This document shows, piece by piece, positions 60,130 to 64,000 of a stretch of 64,000 nucleotides of DNA. Origin of the DNA: Taxillus chinensis (Eukaryota; Streptophyta; Magnoliopsida; Santalales; Loranthaceae); contig CM042088.1 of the NCBI GenBank assembly GCA_023512835.1, positions 4,146,078 through 4,210,077 of the forward strand. Direction: 5' to 3'. The notes below the pieces were generated by a model. That model was not told the DNA's origin and made no database searches. It worked only from the letters and a program-made list of their open reading frames with translations. A program made the translations under genes and the position numbers. How positions within the stretch are numbered: the stretch's first letter is position 1; each line of letters starts with the position of its first letter.

Positions 60130-62837
60130 ATGGCACCCAAAATCTCTCTTTCCGGCGTTAATCCCGGCCATCTGGTTGATTGGAGCGCTGTCTCCAACCC
60201 TCCAGACTGGTTTTCCGATATTCGCCCTCTTCTAGAAGCCTCTCACCTACTCGACCTGATCTCCAATCCTATTGATCTACTTATAGACGACATTCTCGAG
60301 TTTTACCAACGGATTCGCTGTACCACCGACTCCATCATCTCCAATGTTTGTGGTGAATCCATCCTCATTACCCCTGTCGTTCTCCACGCTGCTCTCCATC
60401 TACCCCCGGTGAACCACAGCGCCCCGATGCCGATCCCATGGCAGCTTCTATGGGTTGCACCTACAAAGGCAAGGAATACAAGGTGAAGTCCTTCCAAGGT
60501 CGCTATCGCTGTACGGCGACCATCTTGAGTCGATGTTTACTGACTCCGTTCCGTACGACCTTCTTCTGGCCATGTACGGCGTTTTCGAAGGTCTTCCAAT
60601 GGACTGGGGGACATTTTTGTTCCGACTACTGCAGACTGGACCCAAGAACCGTTCTTTTGGTCGCATACTTAGCATTGTCTTTCGGCATCTTCATCCGGAC
60701 CATTTCGCCCGCTCTGATGCTGTTTCATTCCCTCTGGCTTATTACCTTCGCTATCTGACACATGATAGGAACATAACAGCCCGTCGTCCCTCTGCAGCTC
60801 TTTGCCCCCTCCTTGCTTCGGAACAACAAGGTAGTTCTGTTGGTGACCCCTCTGCCAGCCATGCCCCAGAGGTCAGCTCTGCTCACCGGTCCTCTTGGAT
60901 TCGGTCCGTTGCTGTGCCCTCCATTTCTCGGGCCTCCCAGCACAGCGTCTGTGCCGAACCCTTCGAGGTTGCGGGGCCATCTCAGCACAGTTCCCCTAGA
61001 GCTGTTTCTTCAGCCCCTTCTGCTGCGGATGTCCCCACTCCCTCCACTTCCGCTATTCCTGCCACAGTTGATACCGCTATTGCTGCTGCTATTGCTGATG
61101 TCCCGGAATCTCTTCCGGAAGCTCCTTTGCCTCCCCTACCTCAACCCCGAGATTACCTTGACCATCTCTCCGCCGACACCTTAATGGACCTATGGCTCCA
61201 TTTCAGCCTTGCCCACACTGCCTCCATTCCTGACACCGATCTCCGGGTGTTTTACACGCGCCATACCCAATCCCCGGAGACCATGATCATCTAGAACTTG
61301 GACCAAGGCTTTCTTACACCGGCCTCCATTCCAGATGTGCCGTTCCCTACCCCTTCCATCCCGGTCCATGCCGCACGGAGTTCTTCCCCTGCTAAGGCTG
61401 GACCTTCTTCTCCATGCTGCCGCCATTCCCGTTGTTGACCTATCTGGTCAAAGCGGGTTTGCTACTCCGGATGCCTCTGATGCTCCGGATGTCCCTTCTG
61501 CTGCTGCTGCTGATACTCCTGCGGACTCCTCTGCCCAGCGCACTCCTGCTCCTATTCATGCGGGGGAGTCTTCCAAAGCTCCCGAGTTAGTCCTTGGGCG
61601 TGCTTCTTTTGGCACGGTCCACTCCGATGATGTGCTCTCCGCCTAGCTGGACCGACACGCTCAAGCTCATGGCGCCCAAATATCCGCCATCGCCGCCAAG
61701 GTTGATGCTCTTGGCGCCCAACTCCTATCTGCTCTCACTGACTCTTCCACTTCCATGGAACAGAAGATGGATCTTGTCGCCTCATCCGTCCACTCCTTAT
61801 CTACCTCCTTCACGGACCTGGCGCACACGATGGCTCGCCCTCCCGTTGCTTCCCGGCGCTCTGCCAAACCGGGGGAGAGAGTGTCATCTGATCCTTCTGC
61901 TCCTCCTGCACCACAACCATCCACTCGTGCTGAGAAGCGGCCTGCCTCTTCTTTGCTTTTGGGAGTTCAAATCCCCAAACGTAGCCGCTTCTCTCAGCCA
62001 AGCTCCTCGACTGCAGCTCCTCCTCCATCCTCTCCACCCACAGCTAACACCTTCCTCCCATCATACGCGGCGTGTGACCCTTCTGATGCGGATGGAAGCG
62101 TGTGTAAGACAATGAAGTCCTATGTTGCGTCTTCCGTTGAGAGAAGATGTCTCTCTGAACTGTACCCTTTCTCTCCGGCCGACATTCAGACCCTTTGTTC
62201 GGAGAGAGGACTCTTTACAACAGAAGACATTGACAACTTCTCTAGGGCTGCTAAAATGGAGATGAGGTTGTTTCCATCTCTATACAAGGATGGGCACTTG
62301 TTTGAAGTTCTGCCGTGCTGGAATGAAGGCTATCTTCCCAGTGTAGATCTCATTCAGTCCTTCATCGACGGAACTGCTGAGGATAGCAAGCCATGGAAAA
62401 CTCTCTTAACTATCCTCATTCCGTACCGGATCATGTCGCCACATTTCATGATGGCTGTCTTCATGATTCACTCCAAACAAATGATTCTGATTGATTCTCA
62501 TCAGATTGTGGAGCATTATGTAAGAAAGAATCAATGGGAACCACTATGTCTCAGGCTGACTGAAGCTGTGAAGAAAGCTGGATTATATGAAGAGTTGGGC
62601 ATCACACCCTTGAGTCCAACTGAGAAGCTGAAGGTGACATTCCGGGGCAAGAAGCAAGTGCCACAACAACCGGATGGAGATAGCTGTGGGGCCTTTGTTT
62701 GTTACTTTATCAAGTCATTCTTAATTGTGGACAAATCTTGGAGCCAACACACCACTTATACGATGAATCAGACAATGGAGCTTAGAGAGAAAGCAGCAAC
62801 TATGATCTTCAAGTATAGTAAGCCTTATGTACCTTAA
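60130..62837 (+). pseudogene. Copia downstream gene with Ulp1/C48-like protease domain, right copy
   Basis: Starts MAPKISLSG. The N-terminal 200 codons (60130-60486, frameshift, then 60455 onward) look like the domain seen in plant transposon-encoded proteins of the Athila ORF1 / plant transposon protein type (ITPVVLHAALHLPP, FEGLPMDWGTFLFRLL). A long Ser/Pro/Ala-rich linker follows, with TAG at 61292 and a frameshift before 61755. The C-terminal frame 61755-62837 has the layout of a Ulp1 (SUMO-type) cysteine protease: His230 in SPHFMMAVF, Asp247 in LIDSH, Gln305 and Cys311 in QPDGDSCGAFVCYF (numbering from 61755). That part is open to the end, KYSKPYVP. Location after pol is where Sireviruses may carry an env-like gene; no signal peptide or membrane span is seen. 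The domain call is by motif and spacing only. Confidence 0.7.
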
Positions 62838-62984
62838 TGAAAATCTTGTATAAATGCTGAATTGTATTCTGTTGCTGATGAATGAAATTGGTTGTGATGC
62901 GTATTCTGTAATGAAAGTCATTCTTAACTGTGGACAAATTTTTGCACTGCTTACCAGATCAGATTACAAAGGGTTTGGGCATAT

Positions 62985-63001
62985 CCATAATTGGGGGAGA
63001 T
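62985..63001 (+). other. Polypurine tract before the 3' LTR
   Basis: TTGGGGGAGATTG lies immediately before the LTR start TGTTGGATCAAG at 63002. The left Copia copy has the matching tract at 43473-43485. Confidence 0.8.
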
Positions 63002-64000
63002 TGTTGGATCAAGCCCAGAATTTGGATAATGTTGATAAAGCCTTTTGTAATTTGATCTGAGATCTTTTGTGTTTCTTTGATCGTTGCAGAAGATATGTTA
63101 TTAATCTGGAGATACACTCGTGAGAGCAAAGCTAAGGACAGGATACATAATCCTGATCCGGACAAGAATGAGTGTCGTCAAACCCTTGGTAAATAACCAA
63201 GTCACCAATACATACGGAATAAGGAACATTCATGCAGACTAAGAACTTAAAAGCTACGGATTACGGAATCTGTTCCTAATGCCTCAAACGGACTAAGTCA
63301 AACTGATGCGGAGTAAGAGTCTTGGCCTACAAGGTCGCACGAAGTAAAAGGTTTGACATGGAGTTAAAAAAGTTAAGTCTTCCCCTCAAGCGAACTAAAG
63401 AAGACACGGAGTAAGGCATCCGAGTCTTTCATACATACGGAGTAAGGAAGTATTGATGCGGAATAAGGACCCGAGTCTTTATTCGCACGGAGTAAAGAAA
63501 CTAGATGCGGAGTAAGGAATCCGGGCCACTCACTCATACGGAGTAAGGAACTTACATACGGAGTAAGGAACTTACATGCGGAATAAGGAAGCGCTGACAC
63601 GAACTAAGGATTCCAGTACCTAATAGATACGGAGTAAGCAACCACTGTCACGGAGTAAGGTTCCGAGCTTCATTAGCAACGGAGTAAGGAAAATTACACC
63701 GGACCAAAAAGATGCCACTTCAAACTACCGCATTTAAAGTTATCAGCTCGTGGTGTCCCGATGTAAGAGAAACTCGTTGAGAACCTGAAGAATCTTACAC
63801 GTGGATCACCCGGATATGTGGACACAACCTCAATTATATTTGGGAACTCACAAAGGCACTTATACTCTTCAAACCCAAGATCTTGAGCTCCACAAACCGC
63901 AGTAGTCAAGGCAGAGAGATTACCGAGGAATAGTTAGTGTTGAACGCATTCCGGAACTACAAGTTCCAAGGTTGTCTCTTAGGAATGTTTGTATAAATAT
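63002..64000 (+). repeat. 3' LTR of the right Copia element (runs off the window)
   Basis: Begins TGTTGGATCAAGCCCAG. It matches the left LTR read from 43472 downward (gagagcaaagctaaggacag, aaataaccaagt, and the ACGGAGTAAGGA subrepeats at 63215-63690). The end lies beyond the window. Confidence 0.85.

Larger units (their letters stand above)
54586..64000 (+). mobile_element. Copia/Sirevirus-like element, right copy (5' end missing)
   Basis: Plus-strand element that enters in the middle of gag and continues through protease, integrase, RT, RNase H, a non-coding stretch with repeated polypurine motifs, the extra Ulp1-bearing gene, a polypurine tract and the 3' LTR (from 63002, open at the window end). 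The domain order protease-integrase-RT-RNase H is that of Copia. Many frameshifts are present. Confidence 0.86.

Noticed and set aside
60130..60486. Envelope-like gene of a Sirevirus
   Set aside because: No signal peptide, transmembrane span or furin-like site; the C-terminus of the same gene looks like a protease instead.

Overview
The window is nuclear DNA of a flowering plant, most likely a eudicot. The signs are AT-rich spacers, long introns with GT/AG borders, two intact plant genes and heavy loading with LTR retrotransposons, solo LTRs and small DNA transposons. I cannot name the species from sequence alone.

Region by region. 1-3426 is AT-rich spacer without a convincing gene. 3427-9986 is a decayed insertion of geminivirus-like DNA. 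It holds Rep, REn, coat protein, a movement protein resembling that of bipartite begomoviruses, a small membrane-spanning virion-sense protein, and an intergenic region that keeps the TAATATTAC nonanucleotide in a stem-loop. The parts lie as two inverted arms around a Rep/intergenic centre. The layout is best read as a head-to-tail tandem of a roughly 4.2 kb circle whose left 2.4 kb later flipped. 10501-12496 is an old solo LTR. About 13190-23200 is a 13-coding-exon Mei2-like RNA-binding protein gene (AML type, 942 aa). 22696-27319 is spacer with microsatellites, a tandem repeat and a fold-back repeat. 27320-30440 is an Athila/Tat-like Ty3 pol relic on the minus strand. 31042-31695 is a hAT-like MITE. 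About 32050-34450 is an intronless presenilin gene on the minus strand. 35925-36312 is a Harbinger-like MITE with a long hairpin.

37161-64000 is a nest of retrotransposons. A diverged Ty3 LTR (with a CACTA mini-element in it) is cut by a minus-strand Copia/Sirevirus-like element (39164-45938), whose LTR contains a solo LTR that contains another solo LTR. Next comes a Tekay-like chromovirus (45938-54585, minus strand) with both LTRs truncated and a solo LTR in its gag. A plus-strand Copia/Sirevirus-like element (54586 to the window end) follows. Both Copia copies carry, downstream of pol, an extra gene whose C-terminus looks like a Ulp1/C48 cysteine protease, in the place where Sireviruses may carry an env-like gene.

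Only the Mei2-like gene and the presenilin gene look functional. Nearly everything else is mobile or viral DNA at various stages of decay. The most unusual items are the endogenous geminivirus (large unit size and gene combination, inverted arms, preserved origin) and the Ulp1-bearing Copia family.
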